The notes under the pieces were generated by a model, which worked only from the letters and a program-made list of their open reading frames with translations, was not told the origin of the DNA and did no database searches. Positions 23,935 through 31,881 of a DNA stretch of 64,000 nt are shown one piece after another (positions within the stretch are counted from its first letter, which is position 1; every line of letters begins with the position of its first letter). This DNA comes from Nonomuraea glycinis (GTDB taxonomy: Bacteria > Actinomycetota > Actinomycetes > Streptosporangiales > Streptosporangiaceae), in assembly GCF_014646515.1 (NCBI RefSeq), contig NZ_BMNK01000018.1, positions 124,001-188,000 on the forward strand, written 5' to 3'. Position numbers and translations under genes: made by a program.

Positions 23935-24754
23935 GGTCAAACTCTCGCTGTACGGCCTGCTGTGCGTCCTGTGTGTGCCGTTCGTCTTCCCCACCTGGTG
24001 GATGGTCACCTCGTCGGTCAAGCCGATCAACGAGATCTTCGCCTTCCCGCCCACCCTGGTGCCCGACCGGTGGGACCTGACCTCCTACAGCCGGGTCTTC
24101 GAGCTGCAGCCGTTCGCCCAGCAGTACTGGAACAGCCTCTACATCGCGGCCGTCGTCACCGTGGGCACCATGGCGGTGGCCGCGATGGCCGGCTACGCCT
24201 TCGCCCGCATCCGCTTCCCCGGGCAGAACGTGCTGTTCGTGGTCGTGCTCGTCGGCCTGCTGATCCCCAGCGAGGTCACGATCGTCCCGCTGTTCCAGAT
24301 GTTCCACGACTTCGGGATGAGCGACACCCACTGGCCGCTGATCCTGGTGCCGATCTTCGGCGCCCCCAGCGTCCTGGCCACCTTCATCATGCGGCAGTTC
24401 TTCATCACCCTGCCCGGCGAGCTGGAGGAGGCCGCCCGCGTCGACGGGCTCGGCCGGTTCGGCACCTTCTACCGGGTCGCGCTGCCGCTGGCCCGCCCCG
24501 CCCTCGGCGCGGTCGCCATCTTCACCTTCCTGCACTCCTGGAACCTCTACCTCGAACCCATCGTCTACCTGTCCACCCCGGCCAACTTCACCCTCCCGCA
24601 GGCGCTCACCCAGTTCGTCGACGCCTACGGCGGACCCATGTGGAACGTGCAGCTCGCGGCCGCCACGATGACGGCGCTGCCGATCCTGGTGGTGTTCGTG
24701 CTGGCCCAGCGGCAGTTCATCGAAGGTCTCGCGCACACCGGTCTGAAAGGCTGA
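23924..24754 (+). CDS. Sugar ABC transporter permease (MalG/UgpE type)
   Basis: 276 aa; ATG inside the end of the previous gene. Opens with LYGLLCVLCVPFVFPTWWMVTSSVKP as in MalG proteins; EAA loop LEEAARVDGLGRFGTFYRVALPLARPALGAVAIF. No ATP-binding subunit is encoded in the cluster, so a shared MsiK-type ATPase encoded elsewhere is expected, as is usual in actinomycetes. Confidence 0.92.
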   Translation: MSRRVKLSLYGLLCVLCVPFVFPTWWMVTSSVKPINEIFAFPPTLVPDRWDLTSYSRVFELQPFAQQYWNSLYIAAVVTVGTMAVAAMAGYAFARIRFPGQNVLFVVVLVGLLIPSEVTIVPLFQMFHDFGMSDTHWPLILVPIFGAPSVLATFIMRQFFITLPGELEEAARVDGLGRFGTFYRVALPLARPALGAVAIFTFLHSWNLYLEPIVYLSTPANFTLPQALTQFVDAYGGPMWNVQLAAATMTALPILVVFVLAQRQFIEGLAHTGLKG

Positions 24755-24756
24755 CC

Positions 24757-26610
24757 ATGCTCACTCGCCGCACCCTCCTCGGCGCCGCCCTTCTGACGGC
24801 GGCCGTGCCCGGCACCGCCCGGGCCGCCGCCGTGCCCGGCCTCGCCCCCTTACCCGCCGGAGCGCCGGACCGCCGCCTGTTCACGCCCGCCGAGCAGCGG
24901 TTCGCGCCCTACCTGGCGACCCTCGCGCCCATGGTCAACGACATGGACGACAGCGGCTTCTTCGCCGGCGGCTGGTGGCGTAACCCCGCCGCGCCGTACA
25001 ACGCCCGGGTGCAGGAGCACGTCTTCACGCTCGCCTGGTTCCACGCCAACGCCCGCCCGTGGAACCCGTACGCGGGCGACCCCGCGCTGCTCGCCGCCCT
25101 CGACGCCGGGCTCGGGCACTACCTGTCGTTGCAGCACGCCGATGGATCGTTCCCGGAATACCACCGCCAGGAACACCACATGGCCGCCACCGGGTTCGGC
25201 ATCGGCTACCTCAGCAAGACCCTGCAGATCCTGCGCCGATCCGGCGCGCTGCCCGAGCGGCGGGCCCAGCTCACCACGGCCCTGCGCACCGCCATGACCT
25301 GGTTCCTCGACCCGGCCAACGGGACCGTCTGGCAGCCGCGGCTGGAGTACGCCAACCAGACGGCCTCCGGGCTGGCCGGCGCCGGGCTCGCCCTCAACCT
25401 CGACCACGACCCCGCCCTGCGCACCCGGCTGACCGAGGCCTTCGCCCGGATCGCCGCCAACGGCCAGAGCCCCGCCGGGTTCTTCTACGAGCAGCGCGGC
25501 GCCGACATGAACTACAACTTCGAGGTCATGCTCCCCGAGCTCGCCGACGCCTACCACCAGACCCGCGACCCGGTCCTGGTCGACATGGCCGCCAAGTACA
25601 CCGACTGGCTCGGCTACAACCTGCTGCGCGAGCCCGACGGCTCCGGCTACATGACGAACGTCGCCACCTCCACGCGCACCAGCTCCCGCTTCTACGCCGA
25701 GGTCCGGCCCGACCCGGACCGGACCGCGCTCAACTGGGTCTTCACCGGCCAGGTGCCGCAGCTGGCCGCGTTCATGACCGCCCGCGAGGACCTCGCCGAC
25801 GCCCGCGCCGCCTGGGCCGCCTCCGCCGAGCCGGTGGGGCCGCTCGCCAAGCAGGACACCTCCCCGCGCGTCCTGTCCCACGCCCTGTACGGCGAGCGGT
25901 TCCCCACCCGGCGTCAGCGGGCCGCCGCCATCGCCCGGCTGCCCTACCTGCGCGACCACGACTTCGTGGAGCTGCGCCAGGACAACGGCCAGGACTTCCT
26001 GTTCGTTCGCAAGCCCGGCCTGTACCTGGGCGGCTACTTCGGCGCCCGCGCCGACGTCCAGACCCGCACCGGCCTGACCTTCCTCTGGCACCCCGAGGCG
26101 GGCACGATCATCCAGGCGCTCAACGACAACAACCACGCCTGCTGGTCCACCGTCTTCCCCGGCCAGCAGCCCGACTCCAACGGCCCGCTGCCCGCCGCCT
26201 ACTTCCACGGCGCCCCCGGCGGCCGCCCGTGGACCGGCGGTCGCGCCCCCGGCGCCTTCGGCATCCGCTACGGCAACGCCGCCGTCACCACCGACGTGCA
26301 CGTCACCCGCCAGACACTGCGCCGCTCCGTCCGGGCGAACGCGCCCGCGTTCGAGCAGATCCCGCTCATCCTGCTGCCGACGGACGAACTCACCTTCACC
26401 GACGGCACCCGCGCCCAGCACGGCAACTCCGTGACCGCCACCGCCGACGGCTTCGACCTGCGGCGCGGCCGGACCACGATCCGCTTCCGCTGGGGCACCG
26501 CCACCCCCGCCACGCTGGCCGCCGGCACGGTCCGCTACCTGGGCGAACGCCGCTTCCACGCCCTCCGCATCCCCCACCAGGGCACCTTCGACCTGACCCT
26601 CTCCCTCTGA
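24757..26610 (+). CDS. Tat-exported enzyme of unknown family, probably glycan-active (alpha/alpha barrel)
   Basis: 617 aa from ATG 24757, two bases after the permease stop. The N-terminus is a Tat signal (TRRTLLGAALLTAAVPGTARA). The next ~300 residues are helical with repeated aromatic/acidic patches (GHYLSLQHADGSFPEYHRQEHHMAATGFGIGYLSKTL, FFYEQRGADMNYNFEVMLPELADAYHQT), consistent with an (alpha/alpha)6 hydrolase or lyase. The C-terminal ~250 residues are beta-rich (LYLGGYFGARADVQTRTGLTFLWHPEAG...), as in polysaccharide lyase/heparinase-like architectures. I cannot assign a CAZy family. Operon context with sugar transport supports a secreted polysaccharide-processing role. Confidence 0.7.
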   Translation: MLTRRTLLGAALLTAAVPGTARAAAVPGLAPLPAGAPDRRLFTPAEQRFAPYLATLAPMVNDMDDSGFFAGGWWRNPAAPYNARVQEHVFTLAWFHANARPWNPYAGDPALLAALDAGLGHYLSLQHADGSFPEYHRQEHHMAATGFGIGYLSKTLQILRRSGALPERRAQLTTALRTAMTWFLDPANGTVWQPRLEYANQTASGLAGAGLALNLDHDPALRTRLTEAFARIAANGQSPAGFFYEQRGADMNYNFEVMLPELADAYHQTRDPVLVDMAAKYTDWLGYNLLREPDGSGYMTNVATSTRTSSRFYAEVRPDPDRTALNWVFTGQVPQLAAFMTAREDLADARAAWAASAEPVGPLAKQDTSPRVLSHALYGERFPTRRQRAAAIARLPYLRDHDFVELRQDNGQDFLFVRKPGLYLGGYFGARADVQTRTGLTFLWHPEAGTIIQALNDNNHACWSTVFPGQQPDSNGPLPAAYFHGAPGGRPWTGGRAPGAFGIRYGNAAVTTDVHVTRQTLRRSVRANAPAFEQIPLILLPTDELTFTDGTRAQHGNSVTATADGFDLRRGRTTIRFRWGTATPATLAAGTVRYLGERRFHALRIPHQGTFDLTLSL

Positions 26611-26796
26611 CCCCACGGCCACCGGGCTGTCCGGGCCCTCCGTCTCCGGTGATGATGGCGGCTCTGCCGTTCAGATCTGACAGGGGTCAACCCCTGGGAT
26701 CAAACGCCCCGATCCGCCGAAGCGCTCTCGACATCCACTGAAGATCGACATAACTTCTGGAAGGCGGCCGCACGCCCAGCCAGGAGGAGCTCACGT

Positions 26797-27396
26797 ATGC
26801 AGTTCGAAGTCATCCCCGTCGCGCAGTACGGTATCGACCCGCGCACGATCGCCGCGATGGATTACCGGGTCAGAAACAAGGGCGTCACCGCCGGGATGAA
26901 TGTCGCGACCTTCCACTTCGGGCTCAGAGGCGCGGGCAAGGCGCAGTTGGGCTTCAAGCCGCTCGCGCACACGCTGGCCAGCCAGGGCGTGGGCTACTAC
27001 CTGGACGCCAACTGGAGCGGCAAGCAGGTCAGGACGAACGACAGCCACTCCGAGGCGCTCTTCTACCGCAGCGACTTCTTCACCGACCTCCGGCGGGGAG
27101 ACCAGTGGCCGACGGCCAACGTCATCGACTGGGTGTTCACCGAGCGGCCGGCGTGCGGCGGCGCCTGGTGGGGGCAGAAGCGGGTCCAGGGCGGGTGCGC
27201 CGACCTGCTGAACCAGTTCGACGAGACCCAGCGGTTGCGCAAGTGGGACAACGACCCGAACGAGCCGGAGCCGTACGCCGAGCGCGACGATCTGCAGATC
27301 ACGGTGCTCTGCCTCGACCTGAACAAGGACCTGACCTTCAACCAGAACATCTCGTCCGCCGTCGCGGCGTACAAGAAGCTGAACAGCATCAGGTGA
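26797..27396 (+). CDS. Hypothetical protein with possible deaminase-like zinc motif
   Basis: 199 aa from ATG 26797, with CAGGAGGAG upstream. No family is recognised with certainty. Residues 84-86 read HSE, inside NDSHSEALFYRSDF; residues 115-134 read TERPACGGAWWGQKRVQGGC, with Cys at 120 and 134. Cytidine-deaminase-like proteins use H-x-E plus two Cys as zinc ligands, so the order fits, though the normal PCxxC spacing is widened to 13 residues. Bacterial toxins and nucleotide deaminases of the polymorphic type show such variation. There is no signal peptide and no partner gene; it is convergent with the HxlR gene. Confidence 0.5.
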   Translation: MQFEVIPVAQYGIDPRTIAAMDYRVRNKGVTAGMNVATFHFGLRGAGKAQLGFKPLAHTLASQGVGYYLDANWSGKQVRTNDSHSEALFYRSDFFTDLRRGDQWPTANVIDWVFTERPACGGAWWGQKRVQGGCADLLNQFDETQRLRKWDNDPNEPEPYAERDDLQITVLCLDLNKDLTFNQNISSAVAAYKKLNSIR

Positions 27397-27411
27397 GTCG
27401 CCCGCAGGGCA

Positions 27412-27774
27412 TCAGCCGTTCGATCGCGGCATCGGGGCGCGGATGCGTCGATCCTGGGCGGCCAGGACCTCGTCGGCGTGGTCGAAGGCCCACTCGCCCA
27501 GGGCCCCGATCGGGCCCAGCAGTGTCCGGCCCAGGTCCGTCAGATCGTACTCCACGCGCGGCGGCGCCTCCGCGTACGACCGCCGCGCGACCAGGCCGTT
27601 GGACTCCAGGCGGCGCAGCGTCTCGGTCAGGACCTTGGGGCTGATGCCGCCGATCTCGGTACGCAGGTCGCCGGGGCGTCTTGGCCCATGGCGTAGCGAC
27701 CAGACGACGACCGCGGTCCAGGTGTTGGAGATCAGGTCGAAGGCGAGTCTGGCCTGACAGTCGGCGAGAAACAC
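27412..27774 (-). CDS. HxlR-family transcriptional regulator
   Basis: GTG 27774 is preceded by GGAGG; 120 aa. Starts FLADCQARLAFDLISNTWTAVVVWSLRHGPRRPGDLRTEIGGISPKVLTETLRRLESNGLVARRSYAEAPPRVEYDLTDLGRTLL, a complete HxlR winged helix with the single conserved Cys near the N-terminus (C6), often the redox or electrophile sensor. It is divergent from the reductase-like gene at 27858, with an inverted repeat between them. Confidence 0.92.
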   Translation of the reverse strand: MFLADCQARLAFDLISNTWTAVVVWSLRHGPRRPGDLRTEIGGISPKVLTETLRRLESNGLVARRSYAEAPPRVEYDLTDLGRTLLGPIGALGEWAFDHADEVLAAQDRRIRAPMPRSNG

Positions 27775-27811
27775 GGGGTCCTCCGTTAGGCACCGGATGG
27801 TGTGTGACGAC

Positions 27812-27835
27812 CTTTCTACAGTCCTGCGTAGAAAG
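27812..27835. promoter_or_regulatory. HxlR-type operator
   Basis: Perfect 8-bp arms CTTTCTAC and GTAGAAAG separated by 8 nt. It sits between the divergent HxlR and reductase genes, 22 nt before the reductase start. Confidence 0.75.
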
Positions 27836-27857
27836 TACTGACACGCGGAGGACGAAC

Positions 27858-28568
27858 ATGCGGATCGGAATCCTGGGCGCGGGCAACATGGCCGACGCCC
27901 TCGGCACCCAGTGGCTCACGGCGGGCCACGAGATCATGGTCAGCGGCAGGGACCCGGTGGCGAGCGCCGCCCTGGCCCAGAAGATGACCACCGCCGCAGG
28001 GCCTTACCGCGCCCCTTCCCAGCCGGGACAGCCACAGCTCGCATCGCCTGAGCCTGAGGTCGCTGTCGTTCGGGCGGGGACGTGGGCGGAGGCCGCCGAG
28101 TACGGCGAGGTGGTGATGGTGGCTGTCACCGAAGCAGGACTGCACGACGTGCTACGAGCAGCAGGCCCGGCAATGAGGGACAAGCCAGTAATCGACGTGA
28201 CGAATGCCGTCGGACCGGGTGCTTATGACGTGACACGCTCACTGGCCGAGCTGATCGCCGAATCCACGGGCGGACACGTGGTGAAAGCCTTCAACCTGTG
28301 CCACGTGAACATCTGGCGCATGACGCCTCCGGTCTTCGACGGCCGGCCGCTGGCCGTACCCCTGTGCGGGGACGACGAGCACGCCCTCGCGACGACCCGC
28401 ACGCTGGTCACCGACCTCGGCTGCACCCCGGTGTACGCCGGCGGCCTGGACCGGGCGAAACTCCTGGAGGCGACGGCGGCCTTCATGATCGGCCTCTGGA
28501 TCAGCGGCGCCGACGCCCAGGCTGTCCTGCCACCCCTCGCCCGCTCCGGCGCCCACCCCACCACCTGA
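27858..28568 (+). CDS. NADP-binding F420-reductase-like protein (coenzyme F420-dependent NADP oxidoreductase family)
   Basis: 236 aa from ATG 27858 with GGAGG upstream. N-terminal Rossmann motif MRIGILGAGNMADALGTQWLTAGHEIMVSGRDP; then VMVAVTEAGLHDVL, KPVIDVTNAVGPGAYDVTRSLAELI and VVKAFNLCHVNIW, typical of F420-dependent NADP reductase/NAD-binding F420 oxidoreductases. About 30 residues (roughly 47-74, Pro/Ala-rich, YRAPSQPGQPQ) are inserted between the second and third strands, which most relatives lack. Likely induced through the divergent HxlR regulator. Confidence 0.85.
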   Translation: MRIGILGAGNMADALGTQWLTAGHEIMVSGRDPVASAALAQKMTTAAGPYRAPSQPGQPQLASPEPEVAVVRAGTWAEAAEYGEVVMVAVTEAGLHDVLRAAGPAMRDKPVIDVTNAVGPGAYDVTRSLAELIAESTGGHVVKAFNLCHVNIWRMTPPVFDGRPLAVPLCGDDEHALATTRTLVTDLGCTPVYAGGLDRAKLLEATAAFMIGLWISGADAQAVLPPLARSGAHPTT

Positions 28569-28599
28569 CGCCCGGCGCGGGGACGTTCCTGACTTTGCC

Positions 28600-28842
28600 C
28601 TACGGCAGGTTGAACTCACCCTTCACGGCGCCATTCAGGAACGCATCCCACTCGTCGTGGTTGAAGACAAGTGCCGGGCCGTCGGGGTTCTTACTGTCGC
28701 GGACGGCAACAATCCCGGGGATGTTCCGCGCCACTTCGACACAAGCACCCCCATGGCCGTTGCTCCTGGTGGCCTTGCGCCACTCTGCGCTCGACAGGTG
28801 AGGGGCCACGGTGATTCCGGACAGCTTAGGTACGTGAGGCAC
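28600..28842 (-). CDS. DUF397 domain protein
   Basis: 80 aa. Core signature SSAEWRKATRSNGHGGACVEVARNIPGIVAVRDSKNPDGPALVFNHDEWDAFLNGAVKGEF is a complete DUF397, a small family almost restricted to actinomycetes and normally encoded directly behind an XRE-family regulator (as in bldB/whiJ-type loci). Here no XRE gene precedes it; the next gene upstream is divergent. It is therefore an orphan. Confidence 0.9.
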   Translation of the reverse strand: MPHVPKLSGITVAPHLSSAEWRKATRSNGHGGACVEVARNIPGIVAVRDSKNPDGPALVFNHDEWDAFLNGAVKGEFNLP

Positions 28843-28961
28843 GTTCGGCTGCTGCTCAGGGTACGTCCCATCGCATGTGCGTCTGGCGGCCGTAAGATCA
28901 TCGCATTCTTACCGAAGCCTGGTCAGTCGCCCGCCGGTACCGCTTCGGCCCCGCGGCGGCC

Positions 28962-30701
28962 GTGATCGTCATGCTCTACCTGGCCGCCGTGGTCGTGGCC
29001 GGTGTGTTCTCCGCCGTCACCGGTGACGTGGGAGCCGCCTGGGCGGCAGCCGTGTGGTCCCCGTGGTACGGGGCGTCCCAGGGATGGTCCGAAGACGGGG
29101 TCGTCCTGCTCGCGCTCGCGTTGGTCTGCCCGCTGCGGGCCTGGATGCTCTGGCAGGTCCTGCGCGGGCCAGTCGTCCGGGCCCGCCGTCCACCGCCGGC
29201 GCGTGGTGTGGCCGCAGCACGGCTCGTTCTCTACCTGGGCGTGGCCGTGACCCTGATCCCCTGGGGCTATATCGGCGGTCTGTACGAGGATGTCCCGTCC
29301 ATGGCTGTTCGGGTGGCGCTGGTGGTGCTGTTCACGCTGGTCCTGACGGGGAGGCCGCCCGGGTTCCGGCTGGTGGCGCTCGTGCTGGGGCTGACGGCGG
29401 CGGCGGGGGCGGTCCTGACCGCCGTGTTGTTCCCGATCGTGCTCTCGCTGGGCGGCGAGGAATCCGTCTCTGTCTGGTGGATGTTCGCAGCGCCGGGGCT
29501 GGCCCAAGCTGCCTGGCAGACGATGATGCTGCTCGGGCAGAAGGGCGACGGCCGCTGGAGCGCCGCCACCGTCCGCTGTGGCGTGCTGGATCTGGTGGCC
29601 TTCCTCGCGCTCCTGGCCGTCAACACCGTCACCTGGCACGTGCGGGATCTGGCGCTCGCGTTCACGGCCTTGGGGTGGGTCCTCACGGCGCTGAACGTGT
29701 TCGGGCCGGTCTGGTGGGCGCGGACCGCCCATGAGCTGGCGGACGGCCGCCGGCCGCGGGTGGTGCCGGGCCGATCGCGGGTTCTCGGCGGTGTCGTGGC
29801 CGTCGTGCTGCTCACCGGGCTGCTCGGCGGCGAGGAGGGCCCGCGCCTGCCCTACCGGCCGCCTTACGACGTCAGCTGCCCCGCGTGGACGGAACAGCAG
29901 CGGGGGTTCGGCGAGACGCGGGCGGAGGATCGGGAGCGTGCCTTCTTGTGCCTGGTACGGGAGGCGGGCGGGCCGATGTTCCCTGCCGGCAGGTCCGACC
30001 GGGCCCTCCTGGCGTCCGGCAGGGAACTGTGCGCCCAGCCGATGTGGCAGCGAACCGAGACATGGCTGCGCAGCGATGACCGGACGATCAACATGCGTGG
30101 CCTGGACGAGGCGCTGGTGTTCCTATGCCCTGATGTTGTGACGTTCTCGGACGAGCATATGGTCAAGGAGAATGCCGACTACGTCGCCGCGAGCAACGCC
30201 GCCTGCCGTGACCCCTGGCCCAGGGCGCGGGCCCGCAGGCAGGGGACGGCGTCGTACTTCACGCCCGATGGCGGTGGCTACTATCTCGCCGATGACGCGG
30301 ATCCGGACAACGAGTACGGGGTCGAGCGGGACTACGACGGGCTGCTCACGGCCGGGGAGACAGGCGTCGGCGTCGAGACGATCCGGCAGATGAACATCTG
30401 CGTGACCGTCAAGGCATTCGACAGGGCTCCGCCGCTGCGGCTCAAGGGCTGGCAGGAGGTGGCCGAGGTGGGGGTGACCAGCCGCAGCGGACGTCTGACG
30501 CTGCCGGCCAAGGGACTGGGCGAGGAGGGAGCCGGGCGGGCCCTGCCCAACCTGGCGATCAAGGGACCGGGGCACTATCGGGTACGGGTCCACGCGCGGG
30601 CCGACGAGGACGCCGTCACCATCCTGCCCGCCGAGTGGCATCTGGTCGTGGTCTATCCCGGCCGGTCCAAGAAGGAGGTCGTCCATCGGTCCCGTGATTG
30701 A
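28962..30701 (+). CDS. Multi-pass membrane protein with large extracytoplasmic domain
   Basis: 579 aa from GTG 28962. The frame is open a little further upstream (ILTEAWSVARRYRFGPAAA...) and reads coding-like, but only an ATT codon is available there, so the start is uncertain. About seven hydrophobic helices fill residues 1-285. The last helix (VLGGVVAVVLLTGLLGG) is followed by ~290 soluble residues with several Cys (SCPAW, FLCLV, LCAQP, FLCPD, AACRD), suggesting disulfides outside the cell. No family recognised. Confidence 0.7.
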   Translation: MIVMLYLAAVVVAGVFSAVTGDVGAAWAAAVWSPWYGASQGWSEDGVVLLALALVCPLRAWMLWQVLRGPVVRARRPPPARGVAAARLVLYLGVAVTLIPWGYIGGLYEDVPSMAVRVALVVLFTLVLTGRPPGFRLVALVLGLTAAAGAVLTAVLFPIVLSLGGEESVSVWWMFAAPGLAQAAWQTMMLLGQKGDGRWSAATVRCGVLDLVAFLALLAVNTVTWHVRDLALAFTALGWVLTALNVFGPVWWARTAHELADGRRPRVVPGRSRVLGGVVAVVLLTGLLGGEEGPRLPYRPPYDVSCPAWTEQQRGFGETRAEDRERAFLCLVREAGGPMFPAGRSDRALLASGRELCAQPMWQRTETWLRSDDRTINMRGLDEALVFLCPDVVTFSDEHMVKENADYVAASNAACRDPWPRARARRQGTASYFTPDGGGYYLADDADPDNEYGVERDYDGLLTAGETGVGVETIRQMNICVTVKAFDRAPPLRLKGWQEVAEVGVTSRSGRLTLPAKGLGEEGAGRALPNLAIKGPGHYRVRVHARADEDAVTILPAEWHLVVVYPGRSKKEVVHRSRD

Positions 30702-30814
30702 CCACGAGCGGGGACGTACACCCTGGGGCGTAGTGCGGAGGACGACCAGCGGTGGATGACGGGCGGGTGGGGGCGCAGGATTCTGGAGATCATCCCCGAT
30801 CGAAGGAGAAGTCA

Positions 30815-31186
30815 GTGGTCACCCAGGTTGCCCGGGCAAGCGGATATCTGACCGCGTTCAAGGTGGTCGCACTGCTCAACATGGCGGCGATACTCGTGCA
30901 GGCGGTGACGGCCGGGCAGATGATGAGCGGGGCCGCTGGGGGACTGCACGGGGCGGGGGCGGGGGCCGTTCATCTGCTGGGACTGGTGCAGCTCGTCGTC
31001 GCCGTGCTGCTGTGGCGGCCGGCGCGGGGCGTGGGCTGGCCCGCGCTGGTCAGCCTGGCGGTGCTGCTGCTCGGGTTCGTGCAGTCCATGCTGGGTGGGT
31101 CCGGCGTGGTGGCGGCGCATGTGCCGCTCGGTATGACGCTGTTCGGGCTGAGCGTCTGGCTGGTGGTCTGGTCCTGGCGCCGCTGA
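30815..31186 (+). CDS. Small four-helix membrane protein
   Basis: GTG 30815 has AAGGAG eight bases before it; 123 aa. Four hydrophobic segments: YLTAFKVVALLNMAAILVQAV, AVHLLGLVQLVVAVLLW, WPALVSLAVLLLGFVQSML and VPLGMTLFGLSVWLVVWSW. No functional motif. Confidence 0.7.
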   Translation: MVTQVARASGYLTAFKVVALLNMAAILVQAVTAGQMMSGAAGGLHGAGAGAVHLLGLVQLVVAVLLWRPARGVGWPALVSLAVLLLGFVQSMLGGSGVVAAHVPLGMTLFGLSVWLVVWSWRR

Positions 31187-31188
31187 CC

Positions 31189-31226
31189 AGGCGGCCACGA
31201 GAAGGACAGGCGGCCACGAGAAGGAC
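31189..31226. repeat. 19-bp direct repeat x2
   Basis: AGGCGGCCACGAGAAGGAC occurs twice head to tail immediately after the stop codon at 31186. Confidence 0.9.
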
Positions 31227-31260
31227 GCGGCCTGGCTCCGCACGCTCGGCCGCTGTACGG

Positions 31261-31296
31261 CCGGCAGGACCGGCAGGACCGGCAGGACCGGCAGGA
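31261..31296. repeat. 9-bp tandem repeat x4
   Basis: CCGGCAGGA occurs four times in tandem in the convergent intergenic gap. It is non-coding and borders the terminator hairpin. Confidence 0.95.
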
Positions 31297-31300
31297 GTAA

Positions 31301-31330
31301 GGGGCGAGCCGCCGAAGCGCGGCTCGCCCC
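31301..31330. terminator. Strong bidirectional hairpin terminator
   Basis: Perfect 12-bp arms GGGGCGAGCCGC and GCGGCTCGCCCC with a 6-nt loop, between two convergent genes. Confidence 0.85.
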
Positions 31331-31343
31331 TGAGACCGTGCTG

Positions 31344-31778
31344 TCACGCCCGCGCGTAGATGCGGTGCACGAACTCGGCGAGCTTGCTGTCGGGCAGCTC
31401 CTTGGCCAGATCGGCCTCGGTGATCATGCCCACGATCCGGCGATTGTGGATCACGGGCAGCCGCTTGATCCGGTGCTGCTCCATCTTCTCCAGCGCCTCT
31501 TCGACGCTGTGGTCCGCCTCGACCCACACCAGCCCGCGGGCCAGCTCGCTCGCGGTGGTGCTGTCGAGGTCCTTGCCCTCGGCGCAGCACTTGATCACGA
31601 TGTCGCGGTCGGTGATGATGCCCTTCAACCGGTCGTCGTCACCGCAGATCGGCAGCGCGCCGACCGACAGATCGCGCATCATCTGCGCAGCGGTACGCAG
31701 GCTGTCGTTCTCGCCGATGCACTGCGCACCTTGGTGCATCACATCCTGAACCGTCTTTCCGGTCCCTGCTGTGGTCAT
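31344..31778 (-). CDS. CBS-domain pair protein (Hrp1-like)
   Basis: 144 aa with two CBS domains: VQDVMHQGAQCIGENDSLRTAAQMMRDLSVGALPICGDDDRLKGIITDRDIVIKCCAEG, and then ELARGLVWVEADHSVEEALEKMEQHRIKRLPVIHNRRIVGMITEADLAKEL. It resembles the mycobacterial hypoxic response protein 1 in size and in the paired Cys (KCC, QC). It probably binds adenosine nucleotides and works as a stand-alone sensor in the cytoplasm. Transcribed alone, upstream region toward 31881. Confidence 0.9.
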   Translation of the reverse strand: MTTAGTGKTVQDVMHQGAQCIGENDSLRTAAQMMRDLSVGALPICGDDDRLKGIITDRDIVIKCCAEGKDLDSTTASELARGLVWVEADHSVEEALEKMEQHRIKRLPVIHNRRIVGMITEADLAKELPDSKLAEFVHRIYARA

Positions 31779-31881
31779 CTCCGCCTCCCCCAGAAGGTTT
31801 GTTGGACATGCTCCGGGGATCCCTACCCAGCTGAGAGCCGTTATTCGGCGTACGCGAAGGAATGGAACTCGATACTGCGTT

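Noticed and set aside
25059..26741. 560-aa plus-strand frame within the Tat-exported enzyme gene
   Set aside because: Pro/Arg-rich out-of-frame shadow; the other frame has signal peptide, coupling and a natural composition.
31261..31296. CRISPR or iteron origin
   Set aside because: Four contiguous 9-bp units without spacers, replication genes or AT-rich DNA; a simple microsatellite.
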